This document shows, one piece after another, positions 27,057-36,401 of a DNA stretch of 64,000 bases. The position numbers and the translations under genes are program-made. The notes under the pieces were generated by a model. The model was not told where the DNA came from. It ran no database searches and was given only the letters and a program-made list of their open reading frames with translations. The stretch is from an uncultured Lachnoclostridium sp. (GTDB taxonomy: Bacteria; Bacillota; Clostridia; Lachnospirales; Lachnospiraceae): positions 52,602 through 116,601 of the forward strand of contig CAMKRZ010000007.1 of assembly GCA_946415315.1 (NCBI GenBank), in the 5' to 3' direction. The number at the start of each line of letters is the position of its first letter. Position 1 is the stretch's first letter.

Positions 27057-29036
27057 TTACGAAGTATACTCCGGATCCGCATCGGAAGGATAGGTGATAT
27101 CCTCCTCGGAAACCGCATAAATCTTGCGTCGTTTTGCATCTCCGATTCCGCTGATGCGGCAGAAATAGGTATTAATCCTGTCGCGCCATTCTTTCGCAGA
27201 GGCAAGCTGCATCGCAAAACGCTCCATGATGCGCGTGTACTCTTTCTCGGGGATCAAGCCCTGCACCGTCACAACCGAAGCGATCAGCGAGCGAAGCTCA
27301 TCGACTGCTTCAAAGTGCGTATCGTAAATATGCTGGATGAGCGTGCTTCCGTTTGGCAACACATAATTGTACGGCAACCTGTGGAAGAACAGCAACAGTT
27401 CCGTCGGTGTAGTCGCAGGATCGTCGTACAGCTTTGCAAGCGGTTCCTTGTACTGCACTGCGTATCCGGTCCCCCTTGAGGAACGATCTACGCCGATCGC
27501 GCTGTGTGACGCGCGGTGGTATGTGCCCCAGCGATCATACTCATATCCTTCGACATTAGGGCCGTAATGGTTGTTCGGCTGGCACATCCAGCCGATTCCC
27601 AACGGCACCGTGTAGCGTTCGTAAATGCTGTAGGAGGCAAGCAAAACCTTCACGATCACAGCGGACACTTCCTTATCATCACCGAACGTGAGTCCTGCCC
27701 ACTCTTCTGCGATCTGTTCTGCGGACAGTGAAGGATTCCATGCAAGGCGACCGAAGCCGTACCAGTTGGCCGCCGCGAAATCCGATCCGGTCCAGTTTTC
27801 ATCATCTCCTGTGTTGGCAACCGCCGCGATTCCGCAGTTTTCACTTTTTCGATGAGCCCCGCAGATGATGTCGCGGACACGGTCATTTTCCGAATAGGCA
27901 TACGTATGGAACCGCAGAACATCCTTCCACATCGGCACAAGGAAGCAGACATGCTTCTGCTGGCCGGTGTATTCCTGAGCAGCCTGCACTTCGAGCATCA
28001 GATTGGTCTGCGTCATGCCGCAAAACAGAGGCGATACAGGCTCACGCACCTGAAAGTCAACCGGACCGTTCTTGACCTGGAGAATCACGTTGTCATCAAA
28101 CTGACCGTCCAGAGGATGGAAGTAATTATATGCCGCGCAGGCACGGTCGAGCGTTGTGTCACGCCAGTCCTGCGCGCAGTTATAGACAAAACAGCGCCAG
28201 ATCAGTTTTCCGCCGTAAGGGGCTAACGCTCTCGCGAGCATGTTCGCGCCGTCGGCCTGCGTACGTCCGTAAGTGTGCGGACCTGGACGTCCCTCGGAGT
28301 CTGCTTTTACGAGGAAACCGCCGAGCATCGGAACCGCTTTATACACATGCGCGACCGCTTTCTCCCAGTACGCAATGACATCGGGGTCAAGCGGATCGGA
28401 AACCTTGCATCCGCCGAGCTGCATGGAAGCCGCAAAATTGATGCAGATGTACAGTTTGACTCCGTACGAAGCGAGGCATTCCGCCATCTCGCGCAGTTTC
28501 GGAAGGAACTCATCCGTGATCAGTTTTGTGGCGTCCTCATGCACGTTCACGTTGTTGATCACCGTCGCGTTGATTCCCACGCTCGCGCACAGGCGCGCGT
28601 AAAATAAAGTGCGGTCATCCACGATCAACTCTCTGTTTCGAAAGAAAAAGGAGTTGCCCGAATAGCCGCGTTCGATCGAACCGTCCGCATTGTCCCAATG
28701 ATTCAGCATACGCAAAGGACACGCCGGTCTCTCCGATACGGGCACTACCGTGTCCGTCAGGATCAGCTGGCGCATCGCATCAAAAATGCCGTACAGAACA
28801 CCGGCTTTCGAACCTCCCAGAATATCAACCTTACCGTCGCCGACAAGGATCTCATATCCCTCTTCGGGAAGCGCTTCCGTCACCATAACGGACCACACAA
28901 AATCCTCCCTGAGATCATGCAATACCGACAGTTCCCGTTCGATCGATCCCTCAATTCCTTCACCGGGTATATACGACGAAAAGCCGGGTCTCCCCGGCAG
29001 TGTTGCTTTCTTTAACCAAATCGGTTCGTAACTCAT
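27057..29036 (-). CDS. aguA: Alpha-glucuronidase, GH67 (659 aa)
   Basis: This cytosolic enzyme removes (4-O-methyl)glucuronic acid from the non-reducing end of imported aldouronic acids. Three catalytic carboxylates are placed by spacing to the Geobacillus enzyme: acid E248 (KADSEGRPGP), D327 (VKNGPVDFQ) and E355 (QAAQEYTG). The 79- and 28-residue separations match E285/D364/E392. The 659-residue length and absence of a signal peptide fit intracellular GH67. ATG 29036 is preceded by GAGG 6 nt away and overlaps the stop of the SH3 gene region. The freed uronate then passes to an isomerase (not seen here), UxuB and UxuA. Confidence 0.95.
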   Translation of the reverse strand: MSYEPIWLKKATLPGRPGFSSYIPGEGIEGSIERELSVLHDLREDFVWSVMVTEALPEEGYEILVGDGKVDILGGSKAGVLYGIFDAMRQLILTDTVVPVSERPACPLRMLNHWDNADGSIERGYSGNSFFFRNRELIVDDRTLFYARLCASVGINATVINNVNVHEDATKLITDEFLPKLREMAECLASYGVKLYICINFAASMQLGGCKVSDPLDPDVIAYWEKAVAHVYKAVPMLGGFLVKADSEGRPGPHTYGRTQADGANMLARALAPYGGKLIWRCFVYNCAQDWRDTTLDRACAAYNYFHPLDGQFDDNVILQVKNGPVDFQVREPVSPLFCGMTQTNLMLEVQAAQEYTGQQKHVCFLVPMWKDVLRFHTYAYSENDRVRDIICGAHRKSENCGIAAVANTGDDENWTGSDFAAANWYGFGRLAWNPSLSAEQIAEEWAGLTFGDDKEVSAVIVKVLLASYSIYERYTVPLGIGWMCQPNNHYGPNVEGYEYDRWGTYHRASHSAIGVDRSSRGTGYAVQYKEPLAKLYDDPATTPTELLLFFHRLPYNYVLPNGSTLIQHIYDTHFEAVDELRSLIASVVTVQGLIPEKEYTRIMERFAMQLASAKEWRDRINTYFCRISGIGDAKRRKIYAVSEEDITYPSDADPEYTS

Positions 29037-29044
29037 ATTGTTCC

Positions 29045-29845
29045 TCATTTCACGGCTTTTCCGGCAGTCCAGCCGTAACTGATCTCAACCATGCCCATGG
29101 CAATATAGGCGGTGGATTTGTCATACTCAATCTCAACGAAAAGAGGCGCGTCCGGATCGTCACTCAATACAGCCGCCTTCGATACTTTATAGGTATTTCC
29201 CTTCTTGGAAGTCCCTACCTTGTTGTCTTCTTTCGTCGTCGGAGCAGACCGAATGTTGGCAGACGACGTAGCCTTCGCCGTACACTGTACGATCTCGCGC
29301 GCATACATCACTGCTTCCTCGCCGGTGATCAGATAGCTGACTCTGCAGTATCCGCTGATACTTCCTGACGTGATCTTCGCCCACTCACCGTCTACCGACT
29401 CAACGATACAGTAATTGTACGGGTACAAAATGCCAACCTGCTTGGACTCCCCGTCCGCTTTCGCGCGGACACTCAGAGAGTCAGTTACCTTCGCAAACGC
29501 GATATTTTCCGGAACGGAATAGTTCGTCGCAGCACGATAACGGGCAAGGTTTTCCGCGGACAACGCGGCAACCTTGCGTTCATCATCCGTCATGTATGAT
29601 CCGCCCGGCGTAACGGACGGTGTCGCGGAAGGAGTCAACTCCGCGTCCGGACCGCCGTCGACCAGAATGATCTTTCCGTCAGGCGTACGGATCGTCTTGC
29701 CGTCGTCCGAAACAACGGCAACACCGTGCTCACCCTCCTCGAGCAACTCGTTTCGCTCCGTCTTGTGTTGAAGCTTAAGAGCCAGAAGCAGAACGAGTAA
29801 CGCGATCACAACGAGCTCGATTGTCAGCATCTGATTCTTTGTCAT
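29045..29845 (-). CDS. Membrane-anchored protein with two SH3b-like domains (266 aa)
   Basis: One TM helix (about 7-25) is followed by an acidic/Pro-Thr linker (PSATPSVTP near 72-80). Two bacterial SH3-like modules come next, at about 115-175 (VTDSLSVRAKADGESKQVG, GEWAKIT, GYCRVSYL) and about 190-250 (SSANIRSAPTTKEDNKVG). Such domains usually bind peptidoglycan or cell-wall peptides outside the membrane. No catalytic domain is present. Its stop overlaps the aguA start region, but gpsA precedes it by 6 nt, so it is cotranscribed with both lipid and xylan genes. It was probably not specialised for either. Confidence 0.75.
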   Translation of the reverse strand: MTKNQMLTIELVVIALLVLLLALKLQHKTERNELLEEGEHGVAVVSDDGKTIRTPDGKIILVDGGPDAELTPSATPSVTPGGSYMTDDERKVAALSAENLARYRAATNYSVPENIAFAKVTDSLSVRAKADGESKQVGILYPYNYCIVESVDGEWAKITSGSISGYCRVSYLITGEEAVMYAREIVQCTAKATSSANIRSAPTTKEDNKVGTSKKGNTYKVSKAAVLSDDPDAPLFVEIEYDKSTAYIAMGMVEISYGWTAGKAVK

Positions 29846-29851
29846 GGTAAC

Positions 29852-30853
29852 CTATTTTCTGCGGTACTCTTCCGTAGGATTTCTCCGTAGCAGATCCATC
29901 AGAGATTCCCGTACCGACTCACCGTTAAACAGTACATCGTTGACTTCCTGCACGATCGGAAGGCTTACACGGTACTTCCGACCGAGTTTCAGCGCAGCCT
30001 TCGCGCTGTTGACACCCTCCACAACCTGGTTGACTTCCTTCATGGCCTCCTCGCAGGTCTTGCCCTGCCCGATGAGGAAACCGGCATTGTGGTTGCGGCT
30101 GTGATTGCTAGCGCATGTGACGATCAGATCGCCCACGCCCGACAAACCTGCAAATGTCTCCTGCTTTGCGCCCATCTTGACACCGAGACGGCTGATTTCC
30201 GCGATTCCGCGTGTCATGAGAGCTGCCTTTGTGTTGTCCCCGAAACCGAGGCCGTCTGCAATTCCTGCTGCAAGCGCGATCACGTTCTTGAGCGATCCGC
30301 CGATCTCGATACCGAGCACATCATCACAGGTGTAAACGCGGAACATCTCCGAGAAAAATGCCTCCTGCACCGTCTTGGCAACCCTCTTGTTGTCCGCTCC
30401 TACAACTACCGCCGTCGGAATTCCGCGGCTAACTTCCTCTGCATGACTCGGACCTGACAGTACCGCGACTTTCGCGTCCGGAATCTCATCCGAGATGATC
30501 TGCGTCATTGTGCGAAGCGTCTTTTCCTCGATACCCTTGCTCACATTGACGATGATCTGTCCCTTCCGGCAATACTGCTTGATCTTCTTCGCGGTGCTGC
30601 GAACATACGGAGAAGCAACGGCACACACCAGGATCTCCTCATCGTCACATGCCTCAGCCAGATCGGTCGTCAGATAAACGGAATCCGGCAACGAAGCTCC
30701 GGGAAGATTCGGAATATTCTTCCTGTCATTCCGAAGCGCCGTGATCTCACGTTCCACGGCAGACCAGAGCGTTACCTCCTGGCCTTTGTTTGCAAGCTCG
30801 ATCGCGAGTGCCGTTCCCCACGTACCCGCGCCGAGCACACTGATTTTCGACAT
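29852..30853 (-). CDS. gpsA: Glycerol-3-phosphate dehydrogenase [NAD(P)+] (333 aa)
   Basis: The enzyme makes sn-glycerol-3-P from DHAP for phospholipid synthesis. The Rossmann loop GAGTWGTAL is at 8-16. VSKGIEEKTLRTM, LSGPSHAEEV and the catalytic-lysine segment GGSLKNVIALAAG near 190 are present, as is NHSRNHNAG. It is cytosolic with normal length. It follows plsY, which consumes its product, a common pairing. AGGAGG lies upstream of the ATG. Two short hairpins sit in the 70-nt gap from plsY. Confidence 0.97.
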   Translation of the reverse strand: MSKISVLGAGTWGTALAIELANKGQEVTLWSAVEREITALRNDRKNIPNLPGASLPDSVYLTTDLAEACDDEEILVCAVASPYVRSTAKKIKQYCRKGQIIVNVSKGIEEKTLRTMTQIISDEIPDAKVAVLSGPSHAEEVSRGIPTAVVVGADNKRVAKTVQEAFFSEMFRVYTCDDVLGIEIGGSLKNVIALAAGIADGLGFGDNTKAALMTRGIAEISRLGVKMGAKQETFAGLSGVGDLIVTCASNHSRNHNAGFLIGQGKTCEEAMKEVNQVVEGVNSAKAALKLGRKYRVSLPIVQEVNDVLFNGESVRESLMDLLRRNPTEEYRRK

Positions 30854-30923
30854 GTCAGCTCTCCTCCTTCATAAGCCTTTAGGCTTGTTTGCCGCATACG
30901 CGGCTGTAATATGATTGATCGAT

Positions 30924-31625
30924 TTATTCGTTCTGATTGGCATCCACATTGCTGTTCTGATCGGCTTTTACAGATTCTTCCGGTTCGTTTGCAACCGGAA
31001 CATCCACCTTCACATGCTGGCCGATCTTATTTTCCGTACCGCTCAATAGTCTGGCAATGTTTGCGCGGTGCATATAGACACCGGATATCGTGTATAACAG
31101 CGCAACGAGAAACATCCACAGCCAATACTCGTGTCCCCTATACATGATCGCCATATAGGTTGGAAACAGTACAACTACGAAAAGCGAACCGACCGAGACA
31201 TACCGTGTCACATAAAGGATCAACGCAAATACCAGCACAAATACGATCAGGCGATAATCCACGCAAAGCATAGCTGCCGACGTGACGGCGATTCCCTTAC
31301 CGCCCTTAAACTGCATCCAGAACGGGAAGCAATGTCCCAGAACGGCGCCGAATCCGAGTATCTCACATAACAGGATCACGTACGGTTCGTCAGGGTAGAT
31401 CGCGTACCGCAGGATCATGCCCGGAACTAACACTTTGAGAAGATCTCCAATGAACACAAGGCTTCCGCTCTTTCGCCCCAGCGTCCGCATCGCGTTCGTG
31501 GTTCCGGCATTGCCGCTTCCGTAGCGGCGAATGTCAATCCCGTGCGCTTTTCCTATGAAAAATGCAGTCTGAATATTGCCAAACAGATATCCGACAATAA
31601 AACACACAATAATCTTAACCGGCAT
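30924..31625 (-). CDS. plsY: Acyl-phosphate--glycerol-3-phosphate acyltransferase (233 aa)
   Basis: This polytopic membrane enzyme transfers an acyl group from acyl-phosphate to glycerol-3-P. The three conserved motifs are visible: GSGNAGTTNAMRTLG near 36-50, KGGKGIAVTSA near 108-118 and HRANIARLLSGTENKIG near 185-201. About six TM helices are predicted. The last 30 residues (VDVPVANEPEESVKAD onward) form an acidic, Asn-rich tail not usual for PlsY. GGGAGG precedes the ATG. It sits between der and gpsA, grouping lipid synthesis with ribosome assembly genes. Confidence 0.95.
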   Translation of the reverse strand: MPVKIIVCFIVGYLFGNIQTAFFIGKAHGIDIRRYGSGNAGTTNAMRTLGRKSGSLVFIGDLLKVLVPGMILRYAIYPDEPYVILLCEILGFGAVLGHCFPFWMQFKGGKGIAVTSAAMLCVDYRLIVFVLVFALILYVTRYVSVGSLFVVVLFPTYMAIMYRGHEYWLWMFLVALLYTISGVYMHRANIARLLSGTENKIGQHVKVDVPVANEPEESVKADQNSNVDANQNE

Positions 31626-31648
31626 AGCCGATTACCTCCCGAATCACG

Positions 31649-32977
31649 TCAGTTCTTGTCCTCATTTCGCTCGCGGATCAGGAACTTCAGGGAAGTACCC
31701 TCAAACCCGAACGCCTCGCGGAACTTATTCTCAATATATCTCGTGTACGAAAAATGCATCAGTTCCTTGTCGTTCACGAAGATCACAAAAGTCGGTGGCT
31801 TAACCGCAACCTGTGTGACATAGAACAGCTTCAGACGGCGTCCCTTGTCCGACGGGGGCTGCTGCAGAACGGTAGCCTCCATCATGATCTCGTTCAGGAC
31901 ACCGGTTCCGATCCGTTTATTCTGGTTATCAATAACCTTCTCGATCTCGTCGAACAGCTTCGGAAGTCGCTGTCCGGTCAGAGCCGAGATAAACACAATA
32001 TCCGCATACGGAATAAAGGAAAGGATCTCGCGGATGCGGTTTCTGTGTTCGTAGATCGTCTTGTCGTCCTTCTCGATCGCATCCCACTTGTTGACAGCTA
32101 TAATGATGCCCTTGCCGCGCTCATGCGCGATACCGGCGATCTTCGCATCCTGCTCCGTCACACCTTCCTGCGCATCGATTACCACGACAGCCACATCGCA
32201 TCGCTCTACGGCCGCGACCGTGCGGATCACGCTGTAACGCTCGATCTCCTCGGAAATCTTCGCTTTGCGGCGCAGGCCTGCCGTATCAATGAACACGTAT
32301 TCCTTGTGGTTGTACGTTACTGTTGTGTCAATGGCATCGCGTGTTGTACCTGCGATGTCCGAGACGATCACCCGGTTCTCACCGAGCAGTTTATTGACGA
32401 TGGAGGATTTGCCGACGTTGGGCTTTCCTACAATGGCAACCTTAGGTCTCGTGTCTTCCTCTTCCGTCCCCGAACTCATCGGAAAATGTTTCACGACCTC
32501 ATCGAGAAGCTCTCCGAAGCCGAGTCTCGACGATGCGGAAACCGGGATCGGATCGCCGAGGCCGAGGTTATAAAACTCATATACGTCCGCTTCAAATTTG
32601 GCGAAGCTGTCCACCTTGTTCACGCAAAGTACGATCGGTTTGCCGGATCTTCTTAGCATATCGGCAACTTTATTGTCCGAATCGACGAGACCTTCCCGCA
32701 CATCCGTGACAAAAATGATCACATCTGCAGCAGCGATGGCGATTTCCGCCTGCTCTCGCATATGTTTTAACATGTCATCTTTAGTATCCGGCTCGATACC
32801 GCCGGTATCTACCATGGTGAACGCGTAATTTAACCAGACAGCGTCCGCATAGATGCGGTCCCTGGTAACACCGGGGTTGTCCTGCACTATGCTGATCTGC
32901 TCCCCCGCAATCGCGTTAAAAAGCGTGGATTTGCCCACATTCGGGCGACCGACGATCGCCACAATCGGCTTGCTCAT
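31649..32977 (-). CDS. der: Ribosome biogenesis GTPase Der (442 aa)
   Basis: The protein has two tandem GTPase domains: GRPNVGKSTLF with DTGGIE and NKVD in the first (near 9-120), and GKPNVGKSSIV with DTAGLRRK and NKWD in the second (near 180-300). A KH-like C-terminal domain carries the family ending region (VSFxIRERNED type). Der matures the 50S subunit. The length is typical. The start overlaps the stop of the DUF512 gene by 4 nt (ATGA), implying translational coupling. Confidence 0.97.
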   Translation of the reverse strand: MSKPIVAIVGRPNVGKSTLFNAIAGEQISIVQDNPGVTRDRIYADAVWLNYAFTMVDTGGIEPDTKDDMLKHMREQAEIAIAAADVIIFVTDVREGLVDSDNKVADMLRRSGKPIVLCVNKVDSFAKFEADVYEFYNLGLGDPIPVSASSRLGFGELLDEVVKHFPMSSGTEEEDTRPKVAIVGKPNVGKSSIVNKLLGENRVIVSDIAGTTRDAIDTTVTYNHKEYVFIDTAGLRRKAKISEEIERYSVIRTVAAVERCDVAVVVIDAQEGVTEQDAKIAGIAHERGKGIIIAVNKWDAIEKDDKTIYEHRNRIREILSFIPYADIVFISALTGQRLPKLFDEIEKVIDNQNKRIGTGVLNEIMMEATVLQQPPSDKGRRLKLFYVTQVAVKPPTFVIFVNDKELMHFSYTRYIENKFREAFGFEGTSLKFLIRERNEDKN

Positions 32978-34299
32978 AATTCGCTTTCATTCCCTTCTTC
33001 AACGAGTGATTCCACAAAATCATATCCCTCTGATTTTACTATACGCACCCGTGTTTGTAAAGCATTTTCGATGTCCGAGACAGTCAGATCATCGAGCAGA
33101 ACATTCTCTCCGCTTCGAAGAAGATTTTCCGGAAGGATCAGATTCCCTCGAATCTCGCAATCCTTCATCTGCTCTATGATATCCTTTCCGGTAAGCAGCC
33201 CGGACACAGTGATGGTCTCCCCGAAAAAGTGATTGATGATCGGAAACACTTCAACTGTCAGGTTCGGATATACTTTCCGCACCTGTTCACACAGATCCTT
33301 AATGACAGGAGCCGCCAGTGTGCCGGTTGCGATCGTCGCCTCATGTACGCGATCATCGCCCTCTCTATAGGAGAGCTCATCCTCCACTTCCTGCGTAAGT
33401 GAACGGATCATACCGACACCGTTCTCAATCTGCGGATATCCCTCGTACTCTTCCTCCGAAGGCAACGGCATCCCTGCTGTCAGGAACCACTCGTCTGAGG
33501 CATACACAAACCGCGTTCCGAAATACTGCAGGCAGATCTGCTGCCATTTTCCGATGATACCGATCACCTCACGAGCTTCCTCTGCGTCGAAGGTACGGAT
33601 CTTCGGAAGATTGTCACGGTATTTCGTAAGTCCGACCGGAACGACGCTTAAACTCTGCAGATTCGGCAGAAACTCCGTAAGGTCATGAATTGTGCGTTCC
33701 AGTTCCTCGCCGTCATTGTATTCCGGCACGAGCACGATCTGCCCGTTCATCGTGATATCAGCCTGTTTCAGGCGTCTCATTTTCTCAATGATCGATCCCG
33801 CGAATCGGTTGTGAAGCATCCTGCACCGAAGTTCCGGGTTCGTCGTATGTACCGAGATGTTCATCGGTGAAAGTTTGTAGAAACAGATGCGCTCAAGCTC
33901 CTCGTCCGAAACGTTTGTCAATGTTACATAATTGCCCTGTAGGAAGGAAAGTCGCGTGTCATCGTCTTTGAAATACAATGTCTCACGCATACCCGGCGGC
34001 ATCTGACTGATAAAACAGAACACGCAGTCATTTCGGCAGGAACGGTAATCATCCATCAGCGACTCGGCAAATACCAGTCCGAGTTCGTCATATTCACCTT
34101 TCTTAACCGTGACCTCGTGGTTTTCACCATCCCGTACAAAGCCGATCGTAAGCCTTGTTTCTTCCTCCTCAAAACGGAAATCGAGCACGTCGATGATCTC
34201 TCTTCCGTTCAGCGAGACGAGACGGTCCCCTTTGCGAAGTCCTGCTTTCCACGCAGGGCTTCCATCGAGAACATCCACGATGGTGTGCTCATGATTCAT
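32974..34299 (-). CDS. DUF512 / PDZ-like radical-SAM-type protein (441 aa)
   Basis: An N-terminal PDZ-like domain (SPAWKAGLRKGDRLVSLNG near 14-32) is followed by a short Cys cluster CRNDCVFCFISQMP near 93-106. This resembles the 4Fe-4S binding loop of radical-SAM enzymes, although the spacing is C-x3-C-x2-C. SPMNISVHTT and a C-terminal DUF512 region follow. The biochemical role is unknown in the literature I know. Neighbouring der and this gene pair frequently in Clostridia. The ATG follows the pgeF stop by 3 nt, with GGAG inside the pgeF end. Confidence 0.85.
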   Translation of the reverse strand: MNHEHTIVDVLDGSPAWKAGLRKGDRLVSLNGREIIDVLDFRFEEEETRLTIGFVRDGENHEVTVKKGEYDELGLVFAESLMDDYRSCRNDCVFCFISQMPPGMRETLYFKDDDTRLSFLQGNYVTLTNVSDEELERICFYKLSPMNISVHTTNPELRCRMLHNRFAGSIIEKMRRLKQADITMNGQIVLVPEYNDGEELERTIHDLTEFLPNLQSLSVVPVGLTKYRDNLPKIRTFDAEEAREVIGIIGKWQQICLQYFGTRFVYASDEWFLTAGMPLPSEEEYEGYPQIENGVGMIRSLTQEVEDELSYREGDDRVHEATIATGTLAAPVIKDLCEQVRKVYPNLTVEVFPIINHFFGETITVSGLLTGKDIIEQMKDCEIRGNLILPENLLRSGENVLLDDLTVSDIENALQTRVRIVKSEGYDFVESLVEEGNESEL

Positions 34300-34302
34300 T
34301 CA

Positions 34303-35166
34303 TCAACTCTCCGAAATCATAAGAAATCCGGCATTGCTGCCGCGTTTTCCTGCTGTCGCACGATGAGAAAATACTATGTCAGGATGACACATGGTGCAAA
34401 GACCGCTGACCGAAATGTGTTTCTCCGTAAGCCCTGCGCTCATCAGAGAAAGCACATTCGCGCGCCAGAGATCCACATGAGGCTTTCTGTATTTCTCCGC
34501 TTTGTCACACTCGCAGTCGGATGGCTTCGCCTTACTTCTGCGAATGATCACACTCTCCCCGAAGGCCTTACGGAACTCATCGGCGACCTCTTCCCCTACT
34601 TCGAAGCACTCCGGTCCGATAGACGGTCCGATCACCGCCAGAATATTAGATGCGTTACAGCCGTACGTCTCTATCATCAACTCAGCAGTCTTCGCCGATA
34701 TCCCGCCGACCGTTCCGCGCCATCCCGCATGGCATACACCGATGGCTTTCCTCACGGGATCGTAGAGATACACCGGGACACAGTCCGAGGTAAATATCGT
34801 CAGTGCAAGTCCTGGAACGTCCGTAACAAGGCCGTCGATGTCTTTGTACGGCACTTCCCTGCCGATCCCGATCCCTCGGTCTTCCGTAGTCGCCACGCGC
34901 ACATTGACCGAGTGCGTCTGCTGTGTAAACACCTCGGATCCCCACGGAATTTCGAGAGCCTCGAAGATCCTGCGATAGTTTTCCAATACGTTTTCATCCG
35001 TATCGCCGATTCCGAAGCGGAAGTTCATCGTCGAATAGATTCCCTCACTCACGCCTCCCATTCTCGTGGAAAATGCGTGCTTCAGTTCCGGAAATCCGGA
35101 AAAAGCAGGAAACTGAACAACCGCTACTCCGTTGTTCAACGGTTCTGTGATCGTATATCCGTCCAT
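34303..35166 (-). CDS. pgeF: Purine nucleoside phosphorylase-like / PgeF, laccase-domain (287 aa)
   Basis: A multicopper-oxidase-like fold protein of the YfiH/PgeF group. TQQTHSVNVR carries the first His, TSDCVPVYLYD the Cys, and CHAGWRGTVGGI the second His of the conserved H-C-H metal site. The group has been linked to removal of misincorporated Ser from the peptidoglycan precursor in E. coli, and to purine nucleoside phosphorolysis. The ATG at 35166 has GAGG 5 nt upstream and overlaps the end of the YraN gene by frame. Two upstream ATGs lack good sites. Confidence 0.9.
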   Translation of the reverse strand: MDGYTITEPLNNGVAVVQFPAFSGFPELKHAFSTRMGGVSEGIYSTMNFRFGIGDTDENVLENYRRIFEALEIPWGSEVFTQQTHSVNVRVATTEDRGIGIGREVPYKDIDGLVTDVPGLALTIFTSDCVPVYLYDPVRKAIGVCHAGWRGTVGGISAKTAELMIETYGCNASNILAVIGPSIGPECFEVGEEVADEFRKAFGESVIIRRSKAKPSDCECDKAEKYRKPHVDLWRANVLSLMSAGLTEKHISVSGLCTMCHPDIVFSHRATAGKRGSNAGFLMISES

Positions 35167-35173
35167 GACTACC

Positions 35174-35515
35174 TCAAAATGCATTTTGATACAAGCGGAT
35201 CTCCCGCTCATCCATCGCAACCACATCAAACCGGATCGTTGTGTCCGGTGAGAGCCTGTGTTCCTTCAAAAAACACATGGCAGCGTTGCGGATCCGCTTC
35301 ATTTTTCGGGCATCAACCGCCTGCTCCGGCAAACCGTAGTCCGTTGTCCTGCGGTACTTAACCTCCAGAAAGACAAGCGCTCCGCTCTCCTCCGCAACAA
35401 TATCGATCTCACCGCAGAAACAGCGGTAATTCTGCAAAACAAGCGCATACCCGCGCTCCTGCAGGTATTTCGCCGCACGCTCCTCGTTCGCTGCGCCGAC
35501 TGTTCGTTTATTCAT
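35174..35515 (-). CDS. YraN-family (UPF0102) endonuclease-like protein (113 aa)
   Basis: A small restriction-endonuclease-like fold. The family residues are visible: AANEERAAKYLQERGY near 8-23, GEIDIVAEE with the conserved GEIDxI near 40, VFLEVKYRR with the E-x-K pair near 53, and the basic KMKRI. The function is unknown; nuclease activity is inferred from the fold. ATG 35515 follows a run of six G with suitable spacing. The 3' end overlaps the start of pgeF. It lies directly downstream of rnhB, the usual neighbour. Confidence 0.9.
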   Translation of the reverse strand: MNKRTVGAANEERAAKYLQERGYALVLQNYRCFCGEIDIVAEESGALVFLEVKYRRTTDYGLPEQAVDARKMKRIRNAAMCFLKEHRLSPDTTIRFDVVAMDEREIRLYQNAF

Positions 35516-35589
35516 AGCTATCCCCCCACGTTCCGATCTTCGCAATCCGACCGTGCAGAGGCTTACTTCCGCTCGTCCGCTCCGATCCG

Positions 35590-36357
35590 TCAATCCTGAG
35601 GCTCGACGAACGAGTGGATAAATGACCTTCTGTGAATCTCGCACGGTCCTTTCTCACGGATTGCCTGAATATGCTCCGCAGAACCATACCCTTTGTTGCC
35701 TGCGAATCCGTATCCGGGATATCGAGCATCCATCTCCGTCATCATACGGTCCCTGGTAACTTTGGCGACAATGCTTGCCGCAGCAATACTGATGGACTTG
35801 GCGTCTCCCTTGATGATGCCACGCTGCGGGATCGTAATTCCCGGAATGTGTACGGCATCAACAAGGATCTGGTCCGGTTTGATCTCCATCATGTCGATCG
35901 CTTCGCGCATGGCTCGATAGGTTGCCTGTAAAATGTTGATCTCGTCAATCACCTCATGGGAAACAACACCAATCCCAACGGAGACTGCCTCTTCGAGAAT
36001 TCTGTCATACAACTCATCACGTTTTTTCTCCGTGAGCTGCTTGGAATCGTTGATATACAGCAATCTGCAATCCTTCGGCAAAATGACACATGCTGCAACG
36101 ACAGGACCCGCTAACGGTCCTCTTCCGACTTCATCGATCCCGCCGACGTACTCGCGATCCGGATACAGTCGCTCATAATGCCACATTTCCTCTGTACGCG
36201 CAAGTTCTTTACGGTATGCTTCTGCGCGCCGTCTTCCCGAAGAGACAAGGCTCTGCACACCGGCTCGCGGATCATCGGCAAATGTCGCAAGCAGCGTCTC
36301 CAGTTGGTCATCCGGGCATTCGCGGATCGCTTCCCTGATATTGGCAATGGACTCCAT
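35590..36357 (-). CDS. rnhB: Ribonuclease HII (255 aa)
   Basis: The enzyme cleaves at ribonucleotides embedded in DNA and excises them together with partner enzymes. The catalytic carboxylates lie in GGIDEVGRGPLAGPV (D-E pair near 73-74) and LVDAVHIPG near 165. KGDAKSISIAAASIVAKVTRD and NKGYGSAEH are also present. A helical N-terminal extension of about 65 residues precedes the catalytic domain, as in Bacillus RnhB. GGAGG lies about 12 nt before the ATG. It is cotranscribed with rbgA and the YraN gene. Confidence 0.97.
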   Translation of the reverse strand: MESIANIREAIRECPDDQLETLLATFADDPRAGVQSLVSSGRRRAEAYRKELARTEEMWHYERLYPDREYVGGIDEVGRGPLAGPVVAACVILPKDCRLLYINDSKQLTEKKRDELYDRILEEAVSVGIGVVSHEVIDEINILQATYRAMREAIDMMEIKPDQILVDAVHIPGITIPQRGIIKGDAKSISIAAASIVAKVTRDRMMTEMDARYPGYGFAGNKGYGSAEHIQAIREKGPCEIHRRSFIHSFVEPQD

Positions 36358-36401
36358 TTTCCGAACTTTCCTCCCTCGTCAGTTTGACACTTTCGAACAA
36401 A

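Noticed and set aside
34117..35361. Plus-strand open frame across pgeF and the DUF512 gene
   Set aside because: It spans three real minus-strand genes, lacks a start site signal and shows no protein features.
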